A stretch of 64,000 nucleotides of DNA from Saururus chinensis (taxonomy: Eukaryota; Streptophyta; Magnoliopsida; Piperales; Saururaceae), in assembly GCA_035235625.1 (NCBI GenBank), contig CP141148.1:24243057-24307056 (forward strand), written 5' to 3'. Made by a program: the position numbers and the translations under genes. The notes under the pieces were generated by a model. That model had not been told where the DNA came from. It saw nothing but the letters and a program-made list of their open reading frames with translations, and ran no database searches. Positions 47,291-59,930 of this stretch are shown here, in pieces. Positions within the stretch are counted from its first letter, which is position 1; the number at the start of each line of letters is the position of its first letter.

Positions 47291-48718
47291 AAAATAACTT
47301 AGTTAACATAAGAGTTGTAAACTGTAATAAATTTAACCAGTTTTTTTTATCTTTTGCCTCTTAACTTCATATACTTAATGGTTAATATCAGTAAATATGC
47401 ACATACATCTTGCACATGCAATTAAATGAATAAGTTTACTTTGTACGTTGAATTTAAATGTTCAACAGCTGTGTTAAGAAATGAAATTTATAAAAATTAA
47501 TGCATTTAAGTATTAATGAATAAAGTCATGGTCTACTAAAAAATTTAATGATATGAACATTTTATGAGCATTATTTAATAAGTTACAAAACCTAGTCAAA
47601 CCTTGACTTTGTTCTTATCACACTTCATTAGTAATCAATAAAGAACAACTATTATAATATTTAATCTTGTGGGAGAGTTTGACTGCCATGCTACTTTTCC
47701 TACATTTCCTATTTAGTAATTTAATTAATAAATATTTATATTGGATAGAAAAACATCAAAAGAAATGGAGGGAGAAAAGATTGATTGGTTAGTTTTATAT
47801 ATGTTTTACATTCATAAATCTTGTAGACCGATGAACACCTAATTGAGTAGAAAGTATTTTTCCAAATTTGTTATCCTACTATTTTGAGAACAAAAATGAA
47901 AAGCTTCAACAAATATTTTTCCACAACATATTAAAACCTTCATTCATTGGACATTTACTTTTTTTTTAAATGTAATTTTTTACATATGTAAAGTCAATGA
48001 AGTTTAAAGTGATTTTAAAACATTCGTACTCCTACATTAGTCTTTTTACCGTTATTTTGTACAATTGATCTGCTATAAACTCAAGTATCTTTTGTCCTTC
48101 TCTATTGAAGATTGAAATCCATATTTTATTGTTACGATTGTCACCATTGTTTGCTCAAAAAAGAAACCAATAAAATTTGAAAAAAGGTATGAAATATTTA
48201 AATATCAAGAAAAAAATATGACAAAATAATACTTTATAGTTACTTATGCACTTTCTCAAGTGGGGAAACATAACATTTGATATAGAGGTGTAGTTTGTTC
48301 AATCAATTAGTTTTTTGTTACATTTGGAACATGCAATATACCATATTTCTTGTTCCAAATTGACTAAGGAGATTCAACATTGAAATTTCATCACTTATAA
48401 TTTTATTAAAAACATAGATAAATTACTCAAAATATAAAAAAATGGAACTCCAGTAATGTAACACCTAGAATTTTTAAAATTTCCTATACTTGGCCACTTG
48501 AAATGAATGAGTTTGATCATTCAATTTTCTTAGTATAATAACTTCCTACATGCATGTTTATATATAACACTTTATTATTAAAAAGTAGACAAAAAGAGCT
48601 ACGTAAAACTTCCCAGAACACTCAAATTGAAGCTCGGATGAGGATCCTCTTATGGAATCTCCTCTCGTCTAAGTCCACAAAAAAACAAGTGAGGGTGGAT
48701 GGTCTCACTCTATCTTAT
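47291..48718 (+). repeat. Dispersed repeat R, copy D (right part only)
   Basis: Colinear with 39888-41290 (AACTTAGTTAACA, GTAAACTGTAATAAATTTA, TTCCAAATTG, GGTGGATGGTCTC). Cut on the right by the LTR start at 48719. Confidence 0.8.
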
Positions 48719-51700
48719 TGTAACGCCCTGGAATTTTTTATGTTTTGAAAATTTTGAACATTTGGACCCATAAATGAGTTTTAGGGCACAATAGCCAATT
48801 TTTCTTAAAATTAGATCATTTTGAGCTTTATTTGTTTGGAGGAGATATAAATAATTTGATAGGGCTAGGAGAGATGAACGTATCGAGCCCAAGAACAGTA
48901 GGCTACAACCTTGAGAAACATGTTGTAGGTGGGGCCCACTTTAAATTAGTGAGAAAAAATAACTTGGTGTGTCTTTCTTCGAAGTGCTCATTGATATAAG
49001 TGCAATGGTATGAAGAATACACGATTCCGAGTTCTGGGTAAGGAGTTACGCTTGTTTGAAGTTTTAAATTCTATTTTAAATAAAAATATGAAATTAAAAT
49101 TTTTTTTTTTGATGTAAGCAGGCTAACGCCAGGATAGCATCAACGAGTTGCAATAGGTGAAACTTGTTGCTTCAGGTCCAACCTGCCGCAACAGCAAGTT
49201 ACGTAGGCTAGCTTGCAGGAAATGGATCAGGCTACTGGAATATGATTCTGGAGCTATCATCAGATGCACGACATGTGTGGTGCATGTGATGGCCCCCTTT
49301 TTTATAAATAGGGGAGGGTGGGGAGGTTCAAACTCACCCCACACCCTTCTACTAAGCTCTTTCCGCTGCGAAGTATTAAACCTCTATTTCTAAGTCGTTT
49401 CTCGCTAGATTTCTTTCGTTCAAAAGCCGTTCTTAACTAATTTGAGGGCGTTGTACGTTGTAGAGGGGTTCATTTTTTAAGTTAGCTAATCTAAAGGGGG
49501 AAAAATGACCCAAAGTAAGTGGATGCTCTATCCGCCAATTTTAAGGTTGGGAGGAGAAAAACATCCCAGTTCAAGGGGAAACTATGTTCGCCATTTCCGG
49601 AAAGGAGAATTCTTCCCAGCATAAGGGGAGGCTTCTTCTGCCGCTTGAGCCCGAAAGGGGATCCTGTCTCTGCGCAAGGTGAGGTTCTGCCTGCCACTCC
49701 TATGTTCAGGAATGAGAAAAGGCTCCAACCATCATCAAGGGTGTATGTTGCTTCAGTATCGGTGACATATATGAATGATGATTTATCTAATTTTGAATTA
49801 TTTATCTAATTCTGGTAACGAATGTTTTATCCAATTTTATCGGATTAAGTGAATGATTATTTATCCAACTTTTTGTATAAGAAGTGGGTTGAATTATGTT
49901 AATTGATAGAATTATTTTGAGTCTACTTTTGAATATAAATTATTAGAAGAATATTATATGCATCTTTGTTTTTGCTTTATATTTTAGCGTGCTAATAGAA
50001 TTTAACTCTATCTACTGAGTATAATTATACTCACCCACCCCTAGACGCTACAAGTCTAAACGAAGAAGACGATTTTATTGAAGATAGCCACTAGAACTTC
50101 GAAAGATCTATGTTATCACATTCTTTTGTTATGTATTAATTTTAGACATGCACTATTTTAATTTTCTTAAGGCACATTGATCCTTGTTAAGGCACATTCT
50201 TTTGTTATGTATTTCTTGTTACATAATGAGAATAACTTATTGAGCCAAGGTTTTCGTGTTTAATCATAATTAATCGATGGATGTCATAGTTTTCTGGATT
50301 ATCCGCATCAAAGGTTTATCAAATTGATTTTACATCCACAAGGGCGGGGTTTTAGGTTAATTGGATGGGGTTTTACATCCATTTGAGGGTGGGTTTCCTC
50401 CTTGGGTGAAAAGAGCGGATTTGCTATAATAAGATAATTGATTGTAACTTTCAAGACTTGAGAATCTTGGTTGGTATTTCTGTGTGCACTAGTTTATTAG
50501 GAGGCACTTATGGTTTACAGAATTTACCCAAACTGCTCCGGTATTCCTTTTAGGAATTTAGACTTCTTTTTTTAAGGATTTCCTAGGTTAGCGGGTCTTC
50601 GTATGCTTTAGCTAGGGTGAGTAGGATTATTTTCTCGATTGTGATACATTCATCGTGATATTTATGTATGTTGTATATGAATTATAATGCTAATTGACAT
50701 AAGTTATGTAGGAACAACGATGCTTATATTTATACAGGTTGTGTATTGAATGATAATACTTGAACATGTAGGATGAATATGGATGGTTATACTTAAACAT
50801 GTAGGATGAATAAGGATTAGTATATTTGATCATGCAAGTTGTGTATGAAATTATAATGCTTGTTAATGCAAAATGTGAATGGAATATGAGATTTGAATGA
50901 ATGTAGAGGTTGTGTGTATGTGATTATAAAATATGATTGAGACCCTTATGCACATGTGTTGTTTATGGATGTGTGATGCATGAATGAGATAATTTCCATA
51001 GCTTGAAAGCATGTGGTGTTAATGTGAGTCTATCTTTTATTTAAAAACCCATACTGAGTTGAGCTTACCACTTTTTGCGTTGTTTTTGTTTTGGGGTTGT
51101 ATGCTTGTGCTATGTAGGTGCTCAAGATGAGTTGTTTTACAAACATGATGATGAGTAGATGCATGCTGAGAGGGGGCTAGTTATTTTGGGATGATATAAA
51201 CCCATGTTATGACATATGTAGGACTTCTTTACTTTTAATGTTTTGGATAGCCTTGTGATGGCTTAGACATGATATAACCTTTTAGGCTTGTGACTATTAT
51301 GATTAGGAGAGTATGTGGGTAGTGTGTTGGACTAAGATTGCTTTAATTATCATTTTTTTCTTCTCCAAATTGCTTTTGCACAAAGGGAACATACTTTGCA
51401 CTTTGACCTAATCATTAGGGTTATTTTTTATGCTTCGTCGCGTCTTGTCATATCACCTTGAACTAGGCTCAAGTTAAAGGGGGTGTGACGGGGCATGACA
51501 AGCTTGTGATGCACTATGTGCTGTTCCGCGCACCATGTGACACACAAAACCGCCTCAAAATGCTCTTTACAATGTGTGTGGACCATTTTTTTCTAGTTTC
51601 TTTCTCTCCCACACTCCTCAAACTTTATTTTTTCTTTTCTAAGTTGTTTTAACTCCGATTTTGGTTGCTTAAGAGGCGTTTTTACCTAAATTGAGTGTGT

Positions 51701-52799
51701 TAGACATTGTGGTAGGGTTGTTTTATCAATTCGAGAGATCTATAGCCTGAAAAATTGTCATCCAAGTGTGGAGATTTTGGCTTGTCACCTTAGATTCGTG
51801 GAGAGAATTAGGTAGGGGTTTTTATCCTTTCCTAAGGCATAAATTTTTACATTGGTTGTCTTTTGAATTTAATATACATATGACTCTAGCATGATACACA
51901 TTTGAGTTAGTTTCATGATATGTTTTATGATTTCTGCATATATTTGATTTATGGAATGATTATTTGTTGGAGTAGGATATAAATTATATAATGTATGCTT
52001 ATGATTCTCTCATATATTCGATTTATCAAATAACTATCATTTAAAGTAGGATATGAAGGGTGAAAACCTTGGTTAGCCCCTAACGAAGGGCGTAAATATT
52101 TAAGAAGGATACACACACTAGGGTAGAGAGTATCATGGGAAGACTATCTACTCTCATGATCCTGGCACCCTATGAGCAGGGTGTCTTTTTTCTCCACAAG
52201 CACGAGGTGATTTTACGATGATTTGTGGAGGGGAAAGAGGTGGATGCTTTGCACCCACAACAAATTTCTTAGGATAGAGTAGGTGTCCGGGACATTGGTA
52301 GTAAGTCATGAGTGCTCACAAACCTTGAGAGCATCTTGGATATGTTGGAAGAAGTTCTATGAAAGGTTTCGGGTGAGAGGCATACCCTATTTTATGAAAA
52401 AGTTTATTTATCTTATGTACTTTGAAACTACCATGTGTTATATTTATGCTTGATCGTATAAATTCTCTTACTCAGTATTTTGAAATACTCATTACCCCAA
52501 AAACTTGTAGGACCTGGGGACGCTTAGTGCATGGGTAGAAGAGAATTCTAAAGAGCTTTCTAGATATCTTTGAAGATTTTCACCCGCACCATAAATCTGA
52601 AGTAACAAACCTTATTATTTTTCAAGGTTGATATATTTCTTGGGAAATGAAATTTTATGCTATGCTTATTATGAATCCTCCACGTCGTGGGCCCGTGCGA
52701 ACTCTTATACGCTTTATTAAATTTTATTTATCGCATTAAAAATCTAGGGTGCAACATTGTAATTTGACCCTCGGGTGCATGAGGACCCGGGGCGTTACA
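48719..52799 (+). repeat. Mosaic of gypsy LTR pieces with matching outer ends
   Basis: The left end TGTAACGCCCTGG and the right end CCGGGGCGTTACA are inverted matches, as expected for one LTR. Inside, however, are a first LTR without its end (48719-50216), a 1.34-kb piece of a different LTR (50217-51499/51564) and a second LTR piece without its start (to 52799). No pol sequence and no matching target duplication (CTTAT, ATTCT) were found. Probably the product of nested insertion and unequal recombination. Confidence 0.6.
50217..51564 (+). repeat. 1.34-kb direct repeat, copy 2
   Basis: See copy 1 at 45213-46555, 5.0 kb upstream in the same orientation. Confidence 0.85.
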
Positions 52800-53292
52800 A
52801 TTCTACCAAAGAGGAACTTAAATTCAATTACAAGTGAAGACTGCCTAGCCCTTAGGCATTATATGCCTATTTCTATATGGGTTGTAAATACTCTAGAAAA
52901 TTAAACTTATGATATTTTCTAAATTCTCTACAACCTAAAACATTCCACCAACTATAAGAACTTCTAGACTTCTCTACAATTTAGAACATTCCACTAACTT
53001 CACCCACTTATAGACTTCTTCATAACATAGAATATTCTACTAATTAGGAGCTTCTAGCATCTTCTATATTTACTTGACTCATAGGCCCATGGCCCATAAT
53101 ATGTCCTTTATCACAAGATGTGAAACCAAATACGACATCAAGCATATGATTCCTAGTGTGAATAATCTAGAATATTTGTGACTAGCTAAGACTAATGTTT
53201 GCCTTAGCCCTACCCAAGCACTTTCTAGTGGAGAAAGAAAAGAGCATCGCCAATGTCCTCAATTTAAAGGTCTCTATATCACCTCCTAGAAT
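52800..53292. other. Unassigned DNA leading into block 2
   Basis: No gene. From about 53205 it aligns with the approach to the RNase-H fragment of block 0 (CACTTTCTAGT, GAGCATYGCCAA, AATTTAAAGGTCTCT). Confidence 0.5.
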
Positions 53293-53940
53293 CATTCTAG
53301 TAAGATGTGCCAAACTGCATTTGGGATGTTGGAAACTAGATGAAGATGGAGCCTCGAAAGGCAGGGGTGGTATTGTGGGAAGCATTTTTTATGCCCCCAC
53401 TTTCTGTGAGTCCAGAGTAAAGACTACTAGGGAAGCATTCATGCATGAGATTGATGGCCACTGACACTAACGTGCACTAGCATGTGTGCTGTCAATCTTA
53501 AATATCAATGCTTCCCAAGTATTTCTTACGTTGAGATCAAGAAAAGTGTAGAGCATATAAACCACTTTTGGCATTGTGAGATCTAGCAGTGGTCAAGCCG
53601 CACTAGATTTTCACCATTTTTTAAGGAAATGAAAATAATATGCTAGCTGAAGCTAAATTAATGGTAGAAGGCATAAGATATGCTCCATTCTTTAACTTTG
53701 GCCCATTGTTGGTTGAGTCAGATTCTAATCTTCTAGTTTCCCTTGGGCCTACATCGGATTCTTGAGGAATTGTTATCTTATAAGCAATGCTCGAAAATAT
53801 CTTTTCACCTTATTTTTAAGGAGGCAAATAGTATGATTGACTTTCTAGCAAACATGGCATATAGAAGGAGGTTGTCTAAGTTGCTTTTGTTCATCCCCTC
53901 TGAATATTGTCAGCTTAAGGGTATTTCTTGCTTTAGATAG
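53293..53940 (+). pseudogene. RNase-H-like fragment, block 2, split by MITE
   Basis: Starts VRCAKLHLGCWKLDEDGASK and GGIVG, is cut by a 192-base MITE at 53378, and resumes with MLAEAKLMVEG, LLVESDS and FKEANSMIDFLANMAYRRR. Same RVT_3-like domain as at 12761. Frames do not connect; not functional. Confidence 0.65.
53378..53569. mobile_element. Foldback MITE with 9-bp target duplication
   Basis: Flanked by GGTATTGTG (53369-53377) and GGCATTGTG (53570-53578), 9 bases with one transition. The two halves are inverted copies for about 95 bases each, meeting near CTAACGTGCACTAGCATG. The 9-base duplication suggests Mutator-derived. The uninterrupted site is in block 0 at about 12850-12865. Confidence 0.78.
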
Positions 53941-54315
53941 TTCGGTTTTAAGGAATTTGAGATGTTGTAGATAAGTTATTTTCTTTGCATCTTAGTTTTT
54001 AAATTTTTATTGGTTATTTTTTGTATTGTTCAATGAACAGGTAAGGGTCCCCCAAACCCCTCAACCCTCAAGGTTGTTTCTTTCAAACAAAAAAACAACC
54101 TTACTTAGGAAGATCGGTTGGCATAAGATATTGGATGTGGTCCATGGAATAATTTGGCAAGATCATGATGATTAATGGGACCCACTAGAAGTGCAAATGG
54201 AGGTAACTTATTTTCAAATAGAACTTGCTGCAACTACATGGAAGGAGAGTATAACATGACTTGGTGTAAGTAAATGTCAGTTAAACTAATAAATGAGAAG
54301 AACATCATAACTCAA

Positions 54316-54536
54316 GAAGCGTTTTCTATACTTCTTACTGACAAAGCGCCCAGCGTAAAGAATGCATAAGAGACATCAATATTTGAAATTGATGGGGCAT
54401 ATGCCAATGTACATTAGTGTCAATGCTCCTTATTCTAACATGTACTAGCGGGTGCCCCATCAATTTTAAGAATGAAAAACTCCTATATGTTCCTTATGGT
54501 TGGCGCTTTGTCAGTTGGGAGCATAGAAAATGCTTC
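54316..54536. mobile_element. Foldback MITE, block 2 copy
   Basis: The left arm GAAGCGTTTTCTATACT and the inverted right arm GAAGCATTTTCTATGCTCC continue inward through ACTGACAAAGCGCC on both sides, giving arms of about 105 bases. Present at the same place in all three blocks, so older than the array. Confidence 0.8.
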
Positions 54537-56120
54537 TCACAACTCATATCTTCTTAATTTTCAGAATTGTGTTACTTAGAATTGCATAGTGATATGAATG
54601 AAGTATATTAATCACCTCTTCCACTTTCTATAATGACCAAGTTGTGGTTGGTTATCAAAATGACAAAATTACCCCTATTATTATTTATAATAAAATTTGC
54701 AAGTTAATTTCTCTGTCTAATAATAGGTGTATGGATTATAAAATCAAAATAAATGAATTTTAGTTCATTTTGGTTTTCTAATTCTGACTTCTTTCATTGT
54801 CACACAATGAAGAAGAATAAAATTGAATTTTAAAAAAAATGTATGGATGATATTGAGAAGCCAAGAAAAAAAAAGAGAATAAAAGTCATTCTTACGCATT
54901 TAAATGTTGGATCTAAGTTAGCATCATAGAATTTTATATGTAATCAAGAAGATTTCATGAACAAAGCTATGTGTTACATGTCCATTTCATGATATTTTTT
55001 TCATATTTGACCAATTTTGGTAGGTATCACAAGCTTTGTCAATAATCAAATGCTTCTAGAACTATTTTCTTGAACACGTCAAAATGAATTTAAAGCAAAC
55101 GCTAGAAGGAAATAATTTCTTACTGCCATGAATATACCAAAGTACAAATATTGAAGTATAAATCTTCTTATTGAACACTGATTTAGAATACAAGTACAAT
55201 TAAAAACACACATTATTTATGATGTAAAAACATTCTCATAACATGTAAAAGCATAATCAACCATTTTTTAGTATAAGATAGAGAAGCTCTCCTAGAAAGT
55301 GGAAGTAGGGGAGCATCTTGGTCAATCATTTCTCAAGCGTTCCAAGTGTTTGAAGCTACCAATTGTTTCAATAGAAGATGGATTAGTGTTTTATAAAAAT
55401 TTGAATCCACAAAAATATTAGATGGATAATGTTAATAAAATTAAATTCTTGAGCTTAAGATTCATCAATTATGTATTGTAATTGTGGTCCATTGCAAGTG
55501 TTACTTTACTTACATCCTTGTCAAACTCTAACCTCAACATTATTCCCATGTGATTTTTGTTTACTGACTATGCTATCAAATTGTCATGTATCACACGGAC
55601 ACTTAAGATAAAAATTGATATGTATTTAATGTAAACACATATAATTTGCTTGCTAAACATTTTCATTTTTTTACAATTATAGTCTAAAGTATGTTAGAGA
55701 AATGCCACTATACTAATTTTTTTTATAAATACAATCAAATTTTTTTTCGACTTTAAAACTTTGGGAGACGAATGTGTGTCTTTAAACTTTAAACAATTTT
55801 ATTATTTCCCTAAACATTTCCATTTTATTACTACATAATCTAGTTGAAACAATTGATCATAACAAATATATAGTGAATGACAGTTGATCAAGGAGAATCA
55901 ATCATTAACCGCTACATTGGGTGAAGCTTTACGAGCTGATCATGACTCGTCGACTATGTAAGTCACCCATTTAGTAATATATTCCCAGTCCTTAATTAAT
56001 AGTTATATTTAATTCTTTAAAATAAAATAAATTTAATTTAATTTTAAAAAATAAATATAATTATTAATATAAGAGGGAAGGAATATAATGTATGTACCAT
56101 GGAATCAAATGTGAATTTCT
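54537..56120. other. Duplicated intergenic DNA downstream of chitinase 2
   Basis: Colinear with 27275-28799 with small gaps. A degenerate Stowaway sits at about 55979-56088. No coding frame. Confidence 0.6.
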
Positions 56121-58314
56121 TTAACGTTTAGATAACGTACCTGCACGAGAGATGAGCCAGTCTCGGTCCTGCCCAAGTGACCAGACAAAATGCCCCCGAA
56201 GTCCTCTGTCTCTAGCGAATCTGATCTTTTCTGTCACTGAGTCCGTGTCATCGTAGCTAAACCAGGAAGTGCCCGCGTATGAATACATAGACACCGTCGT
56301 TGTATCATACACCACAGTGGCACTATTCTGCACATTGAAGTCCACCAAGTCCTTGAAGGCAAGAGTACCCCCATCTTCCCCTGGTCCAACGCCGGCTGCC
56401 GGTGCTCCGATGCCGTGGTCGTCCGCGTTCACTAGCCGCCAGGATCGCCCATAGAGCGGTATGCCGAGATTGAGCTTGTTCGCCGGCACCCCAATTCGCA
56501 ACCACTCGGCAACACCATTTCGAGTGGTGTTGTTTAGCTCGGCATGGGCTCCCGTCTGATTTGGCTCCCAACCAGCACCATGATAGTCATAGCACATAAG
56601 ATTGATCCAGTCTACATAATCACGTATGGCCTGCGCTGGGTAGGTCACTGTGACGCCTGTGATAGGTTAATGTGAATTAACGAAGTGAAAATGCTACGAC
56701 TGTTCATGCCCACTGCCCACAAACGCTAGCCTAGATAGCAGAGTAAGCCAAAATGCACCATATCGAAGTGAAAATGTTACAACCAAGAAAAAAACGTCCT
56801 GTGAGAGGAAAAATGTGGCAAAATAGACCCAATAAACTCTTTTAAGTATCTTATTTCTCATTTACTTAGTATCATGTGTGAAGGTTTATGGGGCCTAAAT
56901 AAAAAAATTATTTTATTAAAAATTGCTTTATATCCCAACTTATTAGCTCTCATTAGCCTCGATCTTCACTTTTCCACCTTCGGATGATTTAAACAACACT
57001 TGATAATTGAGTAAGGTATTTGATCTTGTTAGAAAGAAGAGCATTTTTCTCATAAATAAAGTTGAGCGTATGTGTACGCCCCCCCATCAGTCCTACCCTA
57101 TCTCCAACTCCTCTTCCGCCTCCCCTTCTCCTCCTCCTCATGCTCCACCTTGACTACTTGCATACATTTCTAGGAATACGCACGTCTTGGGCTATTTCTA
57201 AAAAATGGTATATAAAAATCAATGAATAGTGAGGATGATTAATCAAGAGAGGTGCCTCGCTAATATGCACAATCATAATCTTCTTAGGATAATAGATTAA
57301 AGACACATAAAATATTGCTACAAGTTCTCTCTAAGCATATAAAGTTTGGGGCTACGGGGAAAATAAATTTTGGTCCGCCTACCTAATATTTGTTGGGAAA
57401 TCCTCCACTAGGTAGGTAGAAGTCTTCAATTGTCCACAATGCACATGCTAGCACATGTTAGTGATCATAAATTTTTTTCCTTGTGGCGTGACCTAAATTC
57501 CACTCTTAGGCACGTGTAGTTCACTTCAGGATGGTAGGCAGCAAGCAAATGGTTGTTTGATCGTGACTTTGACCAAGTGTGGAGCCAATAAATTAGGGAA
57601 ACATTTTTCCTGCTCCCCATTAACAATGAGCGAAGCCACATAGAAGTTTTTCATCCATAACATGAAAAACTCTCGGATAATTTTGTAATTTCCAAAGATT
57701 ACAAGAATGCCTCTACAAACAAACACTCAAAACAGCCGTTTTCGATTAAACTGGATGTGGAGGACCCCTAGAGTTACAGTTAATTAGGGATGCAAGGTAC
57801 CTGTCACCCAGTAGAGGAAGGTGGGAGTGTGGCGGACTGCAGCGGACAGCAAGAGGGGAGCCCGCTGCCTGTCCTGCGCATCGCTCGCAATCGCCGCCCG
57901 CCACTCCTTGAAGAGCAGCCCGAGGTTGTCCATATCTGCGGTGGTCCCAGGGTACTCCCAGTCGATATCGAAGCCGTCGAGGTCATAGGTGCGAGCCGCA
58001 TCAATGGTGGATTGGATGAAGACCGACCGGGTGGCCTGGCTGCCGGCCATCTGGGAGAAGACGTTGGGGTCAAAGCCTCCGCCGCCACCAATTGAGAGCA
58101 AGGCCTTCGCCGGCGGACTTTTGCTGTGGAGAGCCGGGGCATAGCTCAGCAGCCTCTGGCGGTTGTCGGCGGTGATGTTGAGTTCGTACGTGATTGTGTT
58201 CAGCAAGACAAAGGCATAATACACATGGGTGTACAAGCTTGTGTCGATCTGGGACGCTGGGAGAGACCCTGCAACCCAGTCTGGCCAGTAGCCACCTTTC
58301 ACTACCTGAGCCAT
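56121..58314 (-). CDS. Class V-like GH18 chitinase, copy 2 (2 coding exons)
   Basis: The exons on the - strand are 58314-57801 and 56656-56121, with an 1144-base GT-AG intron at the same place and phase as in copy 1. They encode 349 residues; one extra Gly (GEDGGTL) is the only length difference. About 31 substitutions from copy 1 were counted. All GH18 marks are kept: SIGGG, DGFDIDWEYP with the catalytic Glu and MCYDYHG. Expected role: hydrolysis of chitin or chito-oligosaccharides, as in plant class V enzymes. As in copy 1, no signal peptide precedes VKGGYW, so secretion is doubtful unless an upstream exon exists. The same potential splice donor (GCAG then GTACGT) lies in the last codons, with a stop shortly after. 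Confidence 0.88.
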
Positions 58315-58356
58315 CTCAATGGAGAATGCTGATCATATTCCAGCTTCATTAGGCTG

Positions 58357-58368
58357 CCTTTTTATATG
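58357..58368 (-). promoter_or_regulatory. TATA box of chitinase 2
   Basis: Reads CATATAAAAAGG on the - strand, same spacing to the start codon as in copy 1. Beyond about 150 bases upstream the two promoters no longer align well. Confidence 0.55.
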
Positions 58369-58504
58369 GGAAATTAATGTTGATGCTGACGTTAATGTTG
58401 TCATAGTTGGCCGTGACAAGCAACGTATGCTAGCCGCGGAACTTTATCCACCCTAGTCTGCTGAAGATTTACCCATCGCGCACCAGTTGACGCAAACACT
58501 CAAC

Positions 58505-58671
58505 GGGAAGCATTTTTAATGCTCCGCGATGAGCATGAGCTGAGCTGAGCGTAAGGAATACTTTGTGCTAATGTGTGTTACTGTATGTATTATTGATTTT
58601 AAAAATTAACGCCTCGTAGGCATTCCTTATGCTCGGCTCACAGTAAACGCGAAATATTAAAAATGCTTCCC
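58505..58671. mobile_element. Foldback MITE in chitinase 2 promoter
   Basis: GGGAAGCATTTTTAAT at the left and its inverted match at the right, followed inward by GAGCGTAAGGAAT against GAGCATAAGGAAT. It belongs to the same GAAGCATT family as 53378 and 54316. A target duplication is not clear (ACTCAAC against ACTTAAG). It lies about 190 bases before the start codon, in a place where copy 1 has no such element. Confidence 0.7.
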
Positions 58672-59648
58672 ACTTAAGGATGCACAGAATTGGGGTTTGG
58701 ATACTATTTAAGAAGTGGTAAATGGGAATAATTATTCTGTTGAATTGGGAAACTTAAACTCAGCCACAGGGTCAGGTTGGGTTAAGACCAAAATAAAATA
58801 AAAAATACTCTACGTATTTATAACCTTGATCCGGGTCTAGTTTGATCACTTTAAATTCAAACTCAACCCAAATAATTATCAAGGTTAAAATTTAAAATTT
58901 AAACCCAACTCATTAGGGTTGGACTTGTTTTTAATTACATACCCGACCCAAGTAACATCTCTAGAGAACATGTTTGTCATACTAGTGCATTAATGGATGT
59001 ACCATCAGTTTAAGCAAATTTTCACTAGTGACTAAATGGTAAATGTTTGCCATTTAATTATAATTGGTGATTATTGGCAGCACTATGTAATATATGATAG
59101 CTAAACTATAGATAATTATTAGGTATTTAAAAACTTAGTAAATCTGTAGCAATCCATGGCCAAAAAAAAATGTATGTGTCATTCGTGATGACCACGATTT
59201 AAGCGTACCTGACTAACTATATATATGCTTCAACGGATAGAAAATTTCCAAGGCTGACTTGGTCCTCTCCAGCTGCCATTTACGACCGGTGACTTGTCTT
59301 TGTATGTTGATTTAGGATTTGAACCACTACAATATTACGTAAGACCTTTTGCGTATGAAAAATGTATTCCCTTTTTCTTATCATGATCAGATTGTATGAC
59401 TAATGGACATATGGATGAAAAAAAATATACAAATTATGGTATATGTTCTTAAGTTTCTCTCGCACTACTTTCATGGTAATAAGGTAGCCTCTCATTGTCT
59501 GTCACCAAATCTTGGTTATGGAAATTTGTTAAGTTAGACAAGTCCTTTATGTATGTATGACATCTTGTCTTTTAAGATCTCTATTAACTTGAGATTAGTA
59601 TTGTTGTTCGGACACCCCCTCCCCCCATTTTTTTTAAAAATAGAGCTA
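58672..59648. other. Upstream region of chitinase 2, no gene seen
   Basis: Contains AAAATTTCCAAGGCTGAC (59245), matched at 31866, and TATTACGTAAGA (59333), matched at 32698. Chitinase 1's flank therefore aligns here around its Mutator insertion. Confidence 0.5.
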
Positions 59649-59930
59649 TTAATGTAATAAGGAGGGAGTACAAAATATTAAAGAGGTGGGTAACTGAAAA
59701 AGGGGAGGCAAAAAAATGCATCATTTTCATGTCTTAAAGTATTTAATTCAGTTTAGCCTTCAGCCGGTTAATTTTAACCCTCAATATGGTTTGATCATTT
59801 TGATATTTTGATGCCTTTAGTATTGTTAGGGCATAGGTATCACAATCCAGACCCTAAGAAAGTCCATATATCAGATATTGCCAATGGAGTGCGTAAAAAA
59901 GGCCAAGTTGCGACAAAGTGATTTACCATA
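59649..59930 (+). repeat. Dispersed repeat R, copy C, left part
   Basis: Matches 21440-21800 and 32890-33179 plus 39718-39804. Ends in the target duplication TTTACCATA. Confidence 0.8.

Noticed and set aside
49157-49809. Frames of 78 and 96 residues in the LTR mosaic
   Set aside because: They lie within LTR sequence and match no protein family I recognise.
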